Assembly (NCBI RefSeq): GCF_010894405.1
Contig: NZ_JAAIYA010000001.1
Coordinates: 617,065 to 681,064 of the forward strand
From: Pyxidicoccus caerfyrddinensis
GTDB taxonomy: Bacteria; Myxococcota; Myxococcia; Myxococcales; Myxococcaceae
Direction: 5' to 3'
Length of the DNA: 64,000 bases
In this document: positions 44,701-53,393 of the stretch, one piece after another
Position numbering within the stretch: position 1 is the first letter of the stretch
How the letters are laid out: every line of letters begins with the position of its first letter
The notes under the pieces: model-generated
What the model saw: only the letters and a program-made list of their open reading frames with translations
Databases searched by the model: none
What the model was told of the DNA's origin: nothing
Position numbers and translations under genes: made by a program

Positions 44701-44870
44701 TTGCCAGGTTGAACGCCTGTTGCGCGCCTTTGTCTGAACCGACGCTCACACGATTCTTGAGAGTGGTTGGAGGGCAGGCAGGCGCAGCGCGGGAGGATTC
44801 CAGGCCCTTCGTCATTCTTCAGTTCGGTCACCCTCTCGGGAGTCCCGGAACAGCCCCCTCTCCATGCGGA

Positions 44871-46625
44871 CTACAGACCCTCGACGACCCACCACGCGCT
44901 GCGCTTCCGGGGGTCACCGGCCTTGGTGATGTACGGCGACTCCTTGGAGAGCCACATGTACTGATTCCAGTACAGGTTCTTGATGGCATCCCCCGTGCCA
45001 GTCTTCTCCAGCCGGTAGTTGGCCTGCTTCGGTGAGCCGTAGAGCTTCACGGAGCCGGTCGACTCGATGTAGCTCAGGAACAAGCCGGGGGCATTGGTGA
45101 GGCGATAGACGCCATCGTCCTTGCTGCCCACCAGGATGAAGTCGAGCGGCGCCGCCCCCGCCCGGCAGTACACCCACTTGTTGTCAGCGATGCCATCCGG
45201 CGCCGCCATGTACTGGCTGTTGTCCACGCTCTTGATGCGCACCCGCTTCCCCGTGTCGGCCGGACGCTCGGGAATCTTCCAGCTGCTCGGCGGCGCCTGC
45301 CAGCTCGAGCCCTTCCACTTCCAGTTGAAGGGCATGTGCATGGACGGGTCGAACAGGTCCGAGTACCCATCCTCCGGCACGACGTTGTAGAGGCAAAAGC
45401 GCTGCTCCGACTCCAGCTCCTTCACCTTCGCGAGCTGGTCGCCCGACGGCACGCCCAGGCCCTTCATGCAGGCGGACACCGACTGCCCCTTGCCGCCCTG
45501 CCCGCTCGCAAGCACGTAGGTGCCGTCACGGTTCGCGTCGTTGTTGTACCAGCCGCGCATCTCCCCCTCGTCGAAGCTCAGCCAGTTGTCCGCGAGCCGG
45601 TTGGCTTCCGTCGTCGCCGCCTGCTGCCGCTGCTGGAGGGGGACGCCCATGGTCCGGATGAACGCCGCCCACAGGTCCTTGGTTGCCTCTGTCGCGACGA
45701 GCGCGTGGGTCTTCATGTTGCTCGGCTTGTAGGAGGCCCAGCCGCTGGTCAGCTGCGTCCCGGGATTCCAGATGACGTCCCCGCTCTCATACGAGAGGAT
45801 CTTCGCGTTCGAGTGCGTGTGCTGCTCGGAGCCCGCCGCGCACAGGTAGCTCTTCACCTGGCGCACCCGCACATGGTTGTCCGCGGGAATTCGCACCACG
45901 TGCTCGGAGCTGAACGAGTCCTCGAACAGGTGCGCGGCCCGGCCGAAGAGGAAGTAGTTCCGGTCCACGTCCGTCAGCGCGCTATAGCCGCCACCATCCC
46001 AGACGCGCATCTCCGTCGGCGGCGCCATGGCCGCGTTCACGAAGTACTGGACGAAGCGGGCCCGCGACTCCTTCGCCGCCTTCACGCCGCCGTCGGCATC
46101 GCGGTCGTCGTAGCGGCGCATGAAGTGGTCGTACTGCACCTCCACCGGCTCCTGCGCCACGGCGTCGAAACAGTTGTGGGTGCCCGCCATCGAGTTCGTG
46201 GCGTTGAAGCCGCCGAGGTCCACCCAGCGCTCGCCCATGATTGCGTCGTAGACGGCCTTGTACGTGGACTGGTACCGCTGGTCGGCGTACTTCTGGGACC
46301 TGATGCGCGCGAGCTCCCGCCGAGCCCCGGGGTCGGAGAGGTTCGTGTTCTTCGCCTTGCCCTGCGTCCACGTCCTGCGCGGGTCGTTCGGGTCCGGCTT
46401 CATGATTGGATCGCCGCCAATCATCTCGAGCACCGACAGCCGGGTGACCCACTCGTGGCCCATGGGAACGCCATTGCCGAAGACGAGCCCCGCGCCGCTC
46501 TGGGTGAACCCCGACGCAGCCCGGGGTGTGAGGACAAGCGCGACGAGAATCAGCAGCGATACAGCGAGCGCGAGTGCCGCGCCGCCTGCGCGCGAGCGAT
46601 GTCCAGACCCGGTGGATGGACGCAT
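44871..46625 (-). CDS. Secreted zinc-phospholipase-C-like protein with C-terminal lectin-like domain
   Basis: A 584-aa exported protein; a long basic N-region and hydrophobic core (about 15-35) form the signal sequence. The segment FLFGRAAHLFEDSFSSEHVVR matches the H-x3-D...H metal-binding helix of zinc-dependent phospholipase C/S1-P1-type proteins, and an earlier NSMAGTHNCFD and a later HTHSN may add ligands. The C-terminal 125 residues (KRVRIKSVDNSQYMAAPDG onward) show three repeats suggesting a beta-trefoil. Both parts suit an enzyme attacking lipids or nucleic acids outside the cell. Start ATG 46625, with AAGGAGG five bases upstream. Family call is by motif only. Confidence 0.6.
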   Translation of the reverse strand: MRPSTGSGHRSRAGGAALALAVSLLILVALVLTPRAASGFTQSGAGLVFGNGVPMGHEWVTRLSVLEMIGGDPIMKPDPNDPRRTWTQGKAKNTNLSDPGARRELARIRSQKYADQRYQSTYKAVYDAIMGERWVDLGGFNATNSMAGTHNCFDAVAQEPVEVQYDHFMRRYDDRDADGGVKAAKESRARFVQYFVNAAMAPPTEMRVWDGGGYSALTDVDRNYFLFGRAAHLFEDSFSSEHVVRIPADNHVRVRQVKSYLCAAGSEQHTHSNAKILSYESGDVIWNPGTQLTSGWASYKPSNMKTHALVATEATKDLWAAFIRTMGVPLQQRQQAATTEANRLADNWLSFDEGEMRGWYNNDANRDGTYVLASGQGGKGQSVSACMKGLGVPSGDQLAKVKELESEQRFCLYNVVPEDGYSDLFDPSMHMPFNWKWKGSSWQAPPSSWKIPERPADTGKRVRIKSVDNSQYMAAPDGIADNKWVYCRAGAAPLDFILVGSKDDGVYRLTNAPGLFLSYIESTGSVKLYGSPKQANYRLEKTGTGDAIKNLYWNQYMWLSKESPYITKAGDPRKRSAWWVVEGL

Positions 46626-46850
46626 GGGAGCCTCCTTGGAAGGAACAGCATGAGTCCCCGGCAGGGTGCTCGGGGACACGCGCCGTGGAGCAACGGACGT
46701 GCCGTGGCTCTGGCTCCCAGAATCAGTCGGTTACGAGGATGCGGCCCACGAGGCCGCGTCGCGCCACCACGCAAGCGCGTCACCCGAGCACGCGCAGGCG
46801 CCCCGGTCTTCGCACCGCGCCCCCAGTGCTTGGAAGTATAGACTGGCGCC

Positions 46851-47681
46851 GTGTCCAGCCCCTCCGAGCAGAGCCCGTCCGACGGCGGCATCCGCCACCG
46901 GATGCACACCATCATCTTCGAAGCGGACACTCCGGCCGGCAGGGCGTTCGACATCGCCCTGCTGTGGGCCATCCTCTTCAGCATCGTCGCGGTGATGCTG
47001 GAGAGCGTGGCCCCCGTGCGCGAGCGGTACGGGCCGGTGCTCCGCGTCATCGAGTGGTGCTTCACGGCGCTGTTCACCGTGGAATACGTGCTCCGGCTCA
47101 TCGCCGTCCAGCGGCCCCTGCGGTACATGCGCAGCTTCTTCGGGCTGGTGGACCTGTTGGCCATCCTCCCCACCTTCCTGAGCGTGCTGATTCCCGGCGC
47201 CCAGTCGCTGTTGGTGGTGCGGGTGCTGCGATTGCTGCGAATCTTCCGCGTGCTGAAGCTGGCCCACCTGCTGGGACAGGCGGAAGTCCTGCTCACCGCG
47301 CTGCGCGCCAGCCGGCCGAAAATCACGGTGTTCCTGGGCACGGTGCTCACCATCGTCGTCGTCACGGGCGCGGTGATGTACGTGGTGGAGGGCGGAAACA
47401 ACGGCTTCGACAGCATCCCCCGGAGCATGTACTGGGCCATCGTCACTGTGACGACCGTGGGCTTCGGCGACATCACGCCCAAGACGGTGCTCGGGCAGCT
47501 CATCGCCTCCGTGCTGATGGTGATGGGCTACGGCATCATCGCGGTGCCCACCGGAATCGTCTCCGTGGAACTGGCCGCCGCCACGCGCCACGCCGTCGAC
47601 ACGCGAGCCTGTCTCGGCTGCGGCGTCCAGGGACATGACCTGGACGCGTCGCACTGCAAGTACTGCGGGCACAGCCTGTAA
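46851..47681 (+). CDS. Voltage-gated potassium channel with C-terminal zinc ribbon
   Basis: A 276-aa six-helix channel. S1-S4 lie at about 30-140, with an Arg-rich S4 (VVRVLRLLRIFRVLKL). The pore loop holds the selectivity filter TTVGFGD (about 204-210) between S5 (about 160-180) and S6 (about 218-243). The filter and S4 place it with KvAP/Kch-like voltage-gated K+ channels in the inner membrane. The C-terminus adds a small zinc ribbon (C-x2-C ... C-x2-C) that could sense metal or redox state. The start is GTG 46851. It converges on the methyltransferase gene, 33 bp apart. Confidence 0.9.
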   Translation: MSSPSEQSPSDGGIRHRMHTIIFEADTPAGRAFDIALLWAILFSIVAVMLESVAPVRERYGPVLRVIEWCFTALFTVEYVLRLIAVQRPLRYMRSFFGLVDLLAILPTFLSVLIPGAQSLLVVRVLRLLRIFRVLKLAHLLGQAEVLLTALRASRPKITVFLGTVLTIVVVTGAVMYVVEGGNNGFDSIPRSMYWAIVTVTTVGFGDITPKTVLGQLIASVLMVMGYGIIAVPTGIVSVELAAATRHAVDTRACLGCGVQGHDLDASHCKYCGHSL

Positions 47682-47714
47682 CCCGCATCACGGGTCATGC
47701 GCTTCGAGCCGCAA

Positions 47715-48488
47715 TCACAGCGGTCGGCCAGGCTGCCCGATGAGATAGGTGATGACCATCCCCTGCGCGCGATGAACCCCGCTGCTCCAGCGGTACCCAT
47801 CGGCGCCAAGCCCCGCGGTCAGCTTCTCGAGGTCCGCCGGAGCATAGGTCCGCAGCGACGACACCACGCCATCCCAGAGGATGAGCAGGGGAAGGATGGG
47901 CACCAGATAGGTGAGAACCAGGCGCCACCATTGCGTCGGGCGGATGAGCAGGGTGAAGCCCCACACGAGGGGCACGATGAGCAGGCATTGGACGAGGAGG
48001 TGCGGCAGCGAGCGCTGGGTGAGCTCGAAGGCGGCGAAGGGGACCCCGCGCGCGGCGGCGTCCGCGAGGAGGGCGCGGGCCTGCTCCGGCGGGAAGTGGT
48101 GCAGCCCCTCGAAGAGGGTCCGCACCCCCGTCAGCTCCTCGGGGATGCGCGTGGCGTCGACCGGGGTGTCGCGGTAGTGCACGCCTGGAGGCAGCTCCTG
48201 CCCCGGGACGGGATGGAGGTCGGTGAGCGTCACCTCGGCCCCGCCGTGCACCGCCCGCAGCGCCGGCAGCAGGGTGCGCCACGGGCCCCCCGAGCCAGAG
48301 CAGAGGTCGACGACCCGGTCCGTGCCCGCCGTGCGGAGCAGCTCCGCCAGCTGCGGCGCCACACGGTCGTAGGGCCGCATGCGGTCGAGCACGACGCGCA
48401 GGTAGTCGACCTCGCCACGGCGCAACAGCTTGGGTAGCCACGGCTGGTCGATGAATTCGAAGAGGTGCAGGCGTGGGATGAGGGGCAT
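47715..48488 (-). CDS. Membrane-attached SAM-dependent methyltransferase
   Basis: A 257-aa class I methyltransferase. Motif I is VVDLCSGSGGP (about 58-68), an acidic end of strand 2 is LTDLHPV, and EGLHHFP marks motif IV/post-IV. Unusually, two hydrophobic segments (about 160-182 and 190-212) lie in the second half, which would tether it to the membrane and point to a lipid or membrane-bound acceptor (inference). No specific family recognised. No strong ribosome-binding site is visible at ATG 48488. It is divergent from the murein hydrolase gene, with 201 bp between. Confidence 0.75.
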   Translation of the reverse strand: MPLIPRLHLFEFIDQPWLPKLLRRGEVDYLRVVLDRMRPYDRVAPQLAELLRTAGTDRVVDLCSGSGGPWRTLLPALRAVHGGAEVTLTDLHPVPGQELPPGVHYRDTPVDATRIPEELTGVRTLFEGLHHFPPEQARALLADAAARGVPFAAFELTQRSLPHLLVQCLLIVPLVWGFTLLIRPTQWWRLVLTYLVPILPLLILWDGVVSSLRTYAPADLEKLTAGLGADGYRWSSGVHRAQGMVITYLIGQPGRPL

Positions 48489-48689
48489 CGAGAAGAGGAT
48501 AGGGCCGGCTCGCGCCTCCCGTCCCCCTCGTCCCGGGTATGACTCAGCGAAGAACGGGCCTGGAATCCATAAGTTCCGGGCACTTCGCCCTTTCCGCCCC
48601 CCGGCCTCGCAACTTCCCCTCCCCTACTCTCGATAACCAAGAATCTGGAGCAGCGGCCTGATCGTGGCCCGCCGGAAGGGACTTGCCTC

Positions 48690-50297
48690 ATGACGACGAC
48701 TTCTGCCGTTCGCGCGTCTCAGACCCAGGCGACGCGCATCGCCGCCTCCTCGGCGGCCGCCTCGAACCCGAACGCCATCCTCTCGAAGTACCAGCCCACT
48801 GGCGCGTCCTCGGCCACCGCCCGGCAGGATGGGCTTCAGGGCGGTGTCGCCGCGTCGCGCAAGATGGCGCAGACGGACCTGCCCAAGATCAAGAAGTACG
48901 CCGACGAGTTCGCTGCCGCGGGCAAGAAGTACAACCTGCCCCCCGCGCTGCTGGCTGCCATTGCCTCTCGTGAGTCTCGCGGAGGCTCGGCGCTCGACAG
49001 CCGCGGCTTCGGCGACCACGGCAACGGCTTCGGCCTGATGCAGGTGGACAAGCGCTTCCACAGCCTGAAGGGCGGGCCGTTCAGCGCGGCGCACATCGAC
49101 CAGGCCGCGGGCATCCTCAAGTCCTACCAGAACGAGATCAAGGCCAGGCACCCGGACTGGCCGCCCGAGCAGCAGCTGCGCGGCGCGGTGGCGGCGTACA
49201 ACTCGGGTGTCGGCAACGTCCAGACCATCAAGAACATGGACGTGGGCACCACGGGCAATGACTACTCCAATGACGTGTGGGCGCGCGCCCAGGCCCTGGC
49301 TCCGAGCTTCGGTGGCAAGGCCGACGGCGCCGCGGGCCCCCAGGGACCTTCGCGCCCCAATGAGCCGCGTCCGAGCCCCTCCGCGCCGACCCTGAAGGAA
49401 GGCAGCCACGGCGCCCCGGTCTCCAAGCTGCAGAAGCAGCTGGAGAAGCTCGGCTTCGACGTGGGCAAGGTGGATGGCGACTTCGGTCCCAAGACCGAGG
49501 CGGCGGTGAAGCGCTTCCAGGCGAAGCACCACCTGGAGGCGGACGGCGTCGTCGGGCCCAAGACCCACGCTGCGCTCGACAAGGCGCTGGACCACCTGTC
49601 CAAGCCCAAGCCCACGCACTCGGACGGCTTCGACCGCGGCGCCACCAGGTGGAAGGACGCTCCCGCGCTGGCGGACGTGCAGTCCGGCAAGGCGCACCTC
49701 CAGCAGGGCATGGAGGGCGGCTCGGTCAAGCACCTCCAGAAGCTGCTGGGCCTCGAGACCGACGGCAAGTTCGGCCCGGCCACCAAGAAGGCCGTGGCGG
49801 ACTTCCAGCGCGAGCACCACCTGGATGCCGGCGCGGGCCGGGGCTCGGTGGGTCCGAAGACGCTGGCTGCCATGGAGAAGGCGGCCACGAGCGACGGCCC
49901 TGGCAATGCGACTCCCGCGATGCGCAAGCTCGCGAAGGCGGGCCATGCGGCCGCGATGAGCATCGGCGGCTACAACAGCCAGGGCCTGTGCGCCACCGGC
50001 GTGAGCAAGGCCATCCAGAACGCCTTCGGCTTCAAGGTCTGGGGCAATGGCAACCAGATCGACAACAACCTGCCGCGCGACAAGTTCAAGCAGGTCCACA
50101 TGTCGCTCGCCGAGGCGCTGAAGACTCCGGGCCTCGTCCTCACCTGGGAGAAGACCTCCACGGCGGCGGGCAGCAAGTACGGCCACACCGCCATCACCAC
50201 CGGCGACGGCCACTCGTCCGTGAGCGACTTCATCGAGCGCAACACGCTGGGCGCCGGTGGCCGCACCGGGCTGAAGATCTTCAGGCCGACGATCTGA
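48690..50297 (+). CDS. Multidomain murein hydrolase (GEWL - 2x PG-binding - CHAP-like)
   Basis: A 535-aa protein. Residues 60-215 are a goose-type lysozyme/SLT domain: the catalytic Glu is Glu95 in IASRESRGGS, with GFGDHGNGFGLMQVDKRFH and VAAYNSGVGN downstream. Two PG_binding_1 domains follow (about 235-300, with DGDFGPKTEAAVKRFQ; about 345-395, with DGKFGPATKKAVADFQ). The C-terminal 125 residues carry Cys and His in a CHAP/NlpC-like arrangement (GYNSQGLCATGVSKAI; KYGHTAITTGDG). There is no signal peptide, so export would need a non-Sec route or lysis. The plan resembles phage endolysins or toxins used against other cells. It converges on the phosphatase gene, 3 bp apart. Confidence 0.85.
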   Translation: MTTTSAVRASQTQATRIAASSAAASNPNAILSKYQPTGASSATARQDGLQGGVAASRKMAQTDLPKIKKYADEFAAAGKKYNLPPALLAAIASRESRGGSALDSRGFGDHGNGFGLMQVDKRFHSLKGGPFSAAHIDQAAGILKSYQNEIKARHPDWPPEQQLRGAVAAYNSGVGNVQTIKNMDVGTTGNDYSNDVWARAQALAPSFGGKADGAAGPQGPSRPNEPRPSPSAPTLKEGSHGAPVSKLQKQLEKLGFDVGKVDGDFGPKTEAAVKRFQAKHHLEADGVVGPKTHAALDKALDHLSKPKPTHSDGFDRGATRWKDAPALADVQSGKAHLQQGMEGGSVKHLQKLLGLETDGKFGPATKKAVADFQREHHLDAGAGRGSVGPKTLAAMEKAATSDGPGNATPAMRKLAKAGHAAAMSIGGYNSQGLCATGVSKAIQNAFGFKVWGNGNQIDNNLPRDKFKQVHMSLAEALKTPGLVLTWEKTSTAAGSKYGHTAITTGDGHSSVSDFIERNTLGAGGRTGLKIFRPTI

Positions 50298-50300
50298 CCT

Positions 50301-51302
50301 TCAGCGGGAGATCGCCTCGCGCCGGGCTGGCTGCGGCACCGCGGCCGGCTCGGGCACCTGGACGGAGGGGCTTGGCGCAGGGGCCTTGGGAACGAGCAGG
50401 GGCACGCGGCCCTCGGGATAGAGGGCCGTGAGCCGGTCGCCCCGGAGCTCCAGCGCCGCCACGTGGTGGCCGTACCCGGTGCTCAGGCCCGTGTCGATGA
50501 ACACCACCCGCCCCCCGAGGCGCAGGCGGATGCGCCCGTCCTGGGTCGTCGTGTGCCCCATCACCATCCGCTTCGCGCCCAGCTGGCCCAGCACCTTCGT
50601 GAGCCCGGCCTCCCACGTCGCCTCGTCATCCAGCGCGTAGCCGCGGAACCACAGCGGTCCGTTCCGGGCCGAGGCCCCTCCGGGCGGCTGGCCCGGTGTC
50701 AGGTCCTGCTGCACCCAGCGGTTGAGGCCCTCCAGCGTCGTCTCCGGCAGGTCGGGCGCAATCCCCCCGTGCAGGAAGAGCGTGTCGTTGATGCGCACGA
50801 CGGCGGCGTGCGTGCGCAGCCAGCGGCCATAGCGTCCCTCGGGCCCATAGGCGGCCTTGTGCCCCTGCGTTCCCCGGGGCGCGCCCGGCGCATCCGGCGC
50901 GGGGCTCTGGTCCGCGAACGAGGCCAGCTCGCCCGGGGCGACGTAGCGCAGGTCCCCCGTCATGTTCATCACCTCGTGATTGCCCAGCAGGGCGTGGACC
51001 CGGCCGCCCGCCTTGCGCGCCTCGACCTCCAGGCGCATGAGCAGCTCGTAGGCCTCGCGCGTCTGGTCGCCCCGGTCCGGGATGTCCCCCGTCTGCACCA
51101 GGTGCGCCTTGCCACCCGTCCAGTGGCCCTGGGCATCGATGAGCCCGGCCAGCTTCAGCACGTCGCGCAGCGCGCCCACGTCACCGTGGACGTCTCCCAC
51201 GGCGACGATGCGCTCCACGCCCTGGAAGGCATACGGCTCCGTGCGGGGCGCGGCGGCCATGAGGACGGGACACAGCAGGAGGCAGAGCAAGGCAGGACGC
51301 AC
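50301..51302 (-). CDS. Exported Shewanella-like PPP phosphatase
   Basis: A 333-aa calcineurin-type metallophosphatase. After a signal peptide (RPALLCLLLCPVLMAAAPR) come GDVHGD, GDIPDRGDQ, LLGNHEVMNMTGDLRYV, LHGGI and GHT, all metal-binding motifs of the PPP family; the DLRYV tail after GNHE is typical of the Shewanella-like (SLP) branch. The C-terminus is a Pro-rich tail. GTG 51302 is taken as start because GAGGAA lies six bases upstream and it opens the signal peptide. Likely a periplasmic protein phosphatase; substrates unknown. Confidence 0.85.
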   Translation of the reverse strand: MRPALLCLLLCPVLMAAAPRTEPYAFQGVERIVAVGDVHGDVGALRDVLKLAGLIDAQGHWTGGKAHLVQTGDIPDRGDQTREAYELLMRLEVEARKAGGRVHALLGNHEVMNMTGDLRYVAPGELASFADQSPAPDAPGAPRGTQGHKAAYGPEGRYGRWLRTHAAVVRINDTLFLHGGIAPDLPETTLEGLNRWVQQDLTPGQPPGGASARNGPLWFRGYALDDEATWEAGLTKVLGQLGAKRMVMGHTTTQDGRIRLRLGGRVVFIDTGLSTGYGHHVAALELRGDRLTALYPEGRVPLLVPKAPAPSPSVQVPEPAAVPQPARREAISR

Positions 51303-51421
51303 GGAAGGTTCCTCGGCACGACGTGGACGCTGACGCCGCGGAAGCCTAATGCACGCCCCCTCCCCTGCCCACTCCGCCTGAGCAGTCCCGGCCCAGGCCG
51401 GGAATGCCCAGGTGCGGCCCC

Positions 51422-52390
51422 TTACTCGCCGAGGACGTAGGAGAAGATGAGCGGCGCGACGATGGACGCGTCGCTCTCCACGACGAACTTCGGCGTGTCG
51501 ATGCCCAGCTTGCCCCAGGTGATCTTCTCGTTGGGCACCGCGCCGGAGTACGAGCCGTAGCTCGTCGTCGAATCGCTGATCTGGCAGAAGTACGCCCACA
51601 GCGGGACGCCCTCGCGCCGGAGGTCCTGGTGCAGCATCGGCACCACGCAGATGGGGAAGTCCCCGGCGATGCCGCCGCCAATCTGGAAGAAGCCGATGGG
51701 CGAGCGCGGGGCCGTCTCGGTGTACCAACCCGCGAGCGTGGTCATGTACTCGATGCCACTGCGGACGGTGTGGACGTTCTTCACGTCTCCGGCGATGCAG
51801 TGCCCCGCGTACATGTTGCCCAGCGTGGAGTCCTCCCAGCCCGGCACCCAGATGGGCAGGTCCTTCTCGCAGGCCGCGAGCAACCAGCTGTGCCGGGGGT
51901 CGATCTGGTAGCTGCTGGCCAGCTTGCCGCCACGGAGCACGCGGTAGAGGAACTCATGCGGGAAGTGCCGGCGCCCGTCCCGGTCCGCCGAGCACCACTC
52001 CTCCAGGATGACGGCCTCGATGCGGCGCATGGCCTCCATCTCCGGGATGCAGGTATCCGTCACCCGGTTCATGTGCCGCTCGAGCAGCGCCTGCTCGTCC
52101 TTCGGCGTGAGGTCCCGGTAGTGAGGGACGCGCTCGTAGAACGCATGGGCGACGAGGTTGAAGATGTCCTCCTCCAGGTTCGCGCCCGTGCAGCAGATGG
52201 CGTGGACCTTGTCGCGGCGGATCAGCTCCGCCAGTGAGATGCCCAGCTCCGCCGTGCTCATCGCGCCCGCGAGCGTGACGAGCATCTTTCCGCCGCCCTC
52301 CACGTGACGGACGTAGCCGTCGGCCGCGTCGACCAGTGCCGCTGCGTTGAAGTGCTTGAAGTGGGTCCGGCAGAAGTCCCTGATGTTCAA
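51422..52390 (-). CDS. Deoxyhypusine-synthase-like enzyme
   Basis: A protein of about 322 aa of the deoxyhypusine synthase family. The NAD-binding features LVTLAGAMSTAELG, CTGANLEED and FQIGGGIAGDFP are present, and the Lys of ITWGK (about 294) matches the imine-forming Lys of the human enzyme. Bacteria lack eIF5A, so such proteins usually act on free amines, for example as homospermidine synthase or on agmatine; the substrate cannot be decided here. The start is taken at TTG 52390, which gives the family length and has GGGAG upstream; the frame is open to 52633, but that part overlaps the upstream leader of the + strand gene at 52608 and looks non-coding. Confidence 0.85.
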   Translation of the reverse strand: MNIRDFCRTHFKHFNAAALVDAADGYVRHVEGGGKMLVTLAGAMSTAELGISLAELIRRDKVHAICCTGANLEEDIFNLVAHAFYERVPHYRDLTPKDEQALLERHMNRVTDTCIPEMEAMRRIEAVILEEWCSADRDGRRHFPHEFLYRVLRGGKLASSYQIDPRHSWLLAACEKDLPIWVPGWEDSTLGNMYAGHCIAGDVKNVHTVRSGIEYMTTLAGWYTETAPRSPIGFFQIGGGIAGDFPICVVPMLHQDLRREGVPLWAYFCQISDSTTSYGSYSGAVPNEKITWGKLGIDTPKFVVESDASIVAPLIFSYVLGE

Positions 52391-52607
52391 GTGGTCAGCT
52401 CCCGGCGACGAGGGGTCGGCGTGGGGGCTGTCGCCAGGGCGCACCACGCCGAACGCTCTACGGCCCGAGGACGGGCCGCCATCGAAGCGCCGGGTGGCTG
52501 CAGCGAGGGCCGTTGTAACCAGCCCGAATGTTTGTCGCAAGCGGGGCTGGCGCGGCCCGGAGCTATGGATTGCGGCGGTTCCGGCGCCCGCGTATATGCG
52601 GAGCACC

Positions 52608-53009
52608 ATGGTGGTGGTCCTGCGCATCTTCACGCTCGCACTCCTGCTCGGCTGGCAGGCTGTTGCCGTCGGGGCGAGCGGTCCTGCGCACTTCTGCCAG
52701 AAGCAGGTCGAGCGGCGCTCCGCCAGATGCCACTGTCCCCACGGTGAGCTGAAGGCGGAGCAGGCTCCGCACAGTCAGCCGACACTCCGGATGGACTGCT
52801 GCGACGAGCCGGGCTGGAAGTTGCCCGCGCCTGCCTTCGCGGACACCACCAGCAACTCGTTCCTGGTGGTGCCCCCGGCGGGCCTGCCTCCGACGTGGCC
52901 GAGCGTCTCTCCTCCCGAGGGTGGACGCCTCCCGTCACTCGCGCTCTGGGAGGCGCCTCGCGCCCAGGGCCCACCTGTCTTCCTCCGCATCCGCTCGCTC
53001 CTGATCTGA
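52608..53009 (+). CDS. Small exported Cys/His-containing protein
   Basis: A 133-aa protein with a signal peptide (VVVLRIFTLALLLGWQAVA) and a mature part holding CHCPH and MDCCDEPGW clusters plus a first Cys at HFC. Such Cys/His spacing may bind a metal, but I do not recognise the family. ATG 52608 has CGGAG five bases upstream; ATG 52596 is an alternative. It is followed by a small membrane protein gene after 111 bp. Confidence 0.6.
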   Translation: MVVVLRIFTLALLLGWQAVAVGASGPAHFCQKQVERRSARCHCPHGELKAEQAPHSQPTLRMDCCDEPGWKLPAPAFADTTSNSFLVVPPAGLPPTWPSVSPPEGGRLPSLALWEAPRAQGPPVFLRIRSLLI

Positions 53010-53120
53010 GTGCTCCCGGCGTGCACCTGGGCCCCGGCTCCCTCCTCATGTCCTGAGGGGGTCCGGGGACCTGTCAGCCGTTTCGCATTCACATCCTCAC
53101 GGTGTTTCAGGAGCTACCGG

Positions 53121-53276
53121 ATGAACATGTTCTTCGAAGTCATTGTCGGCGTCGTGGTGATCACCCTGCTCATCGTGGTGCTGGGGCCCGCCTTGTGGAG
53201 CTCGCGGCTCAGCATCACCGAGAAGCAGAAGCAGTGGGAGCAGCAGGGCAAGAAGCCCCCCGGGTCTGGTGACTGA
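53121..53276 (+). CDS. Small single-span membrane protein
   Basis: A 51-aa protein with one hydrophobic helix (FFEVIVGVVVITLLIVVLGPA, residues about 4-24) and a charged, Gln/Lys-rich C-terminus. CAGGAG lies eight bases before ATG 53121. It may be regulatory or a helper of the preceding exported protein; unknown. Confidence 0.6.
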   Translation: MNMFFEVIVGVVVITLLIVVLGPALWSSRLSITEKQKQWEQQGKKPPGSGD

Positions 53277-53349
53277 ACCGGAGTGAGGGCTTCCGGGGCC
53301 ACCTCCTGGAGCGACTGCGCCGCCCAGGAGGCTTCCGACGTCTCATGCT

Positions 53350-53378
53350 CCCTGCCCGCCCTCGTAGGGCGGGCAGGG
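53350..53378. terminator. Bidirectional terminator hairpin
   Basis: A perfect 13-bp stem (CCCTGCCCGCCCT with AGGGCGGGCAGGG) and a 3-base loop between convergent genes ending at 53276 and 53394. Confidence 0.75.
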
Positions 53379-53393
53379 ACTACCCCGGATGAC

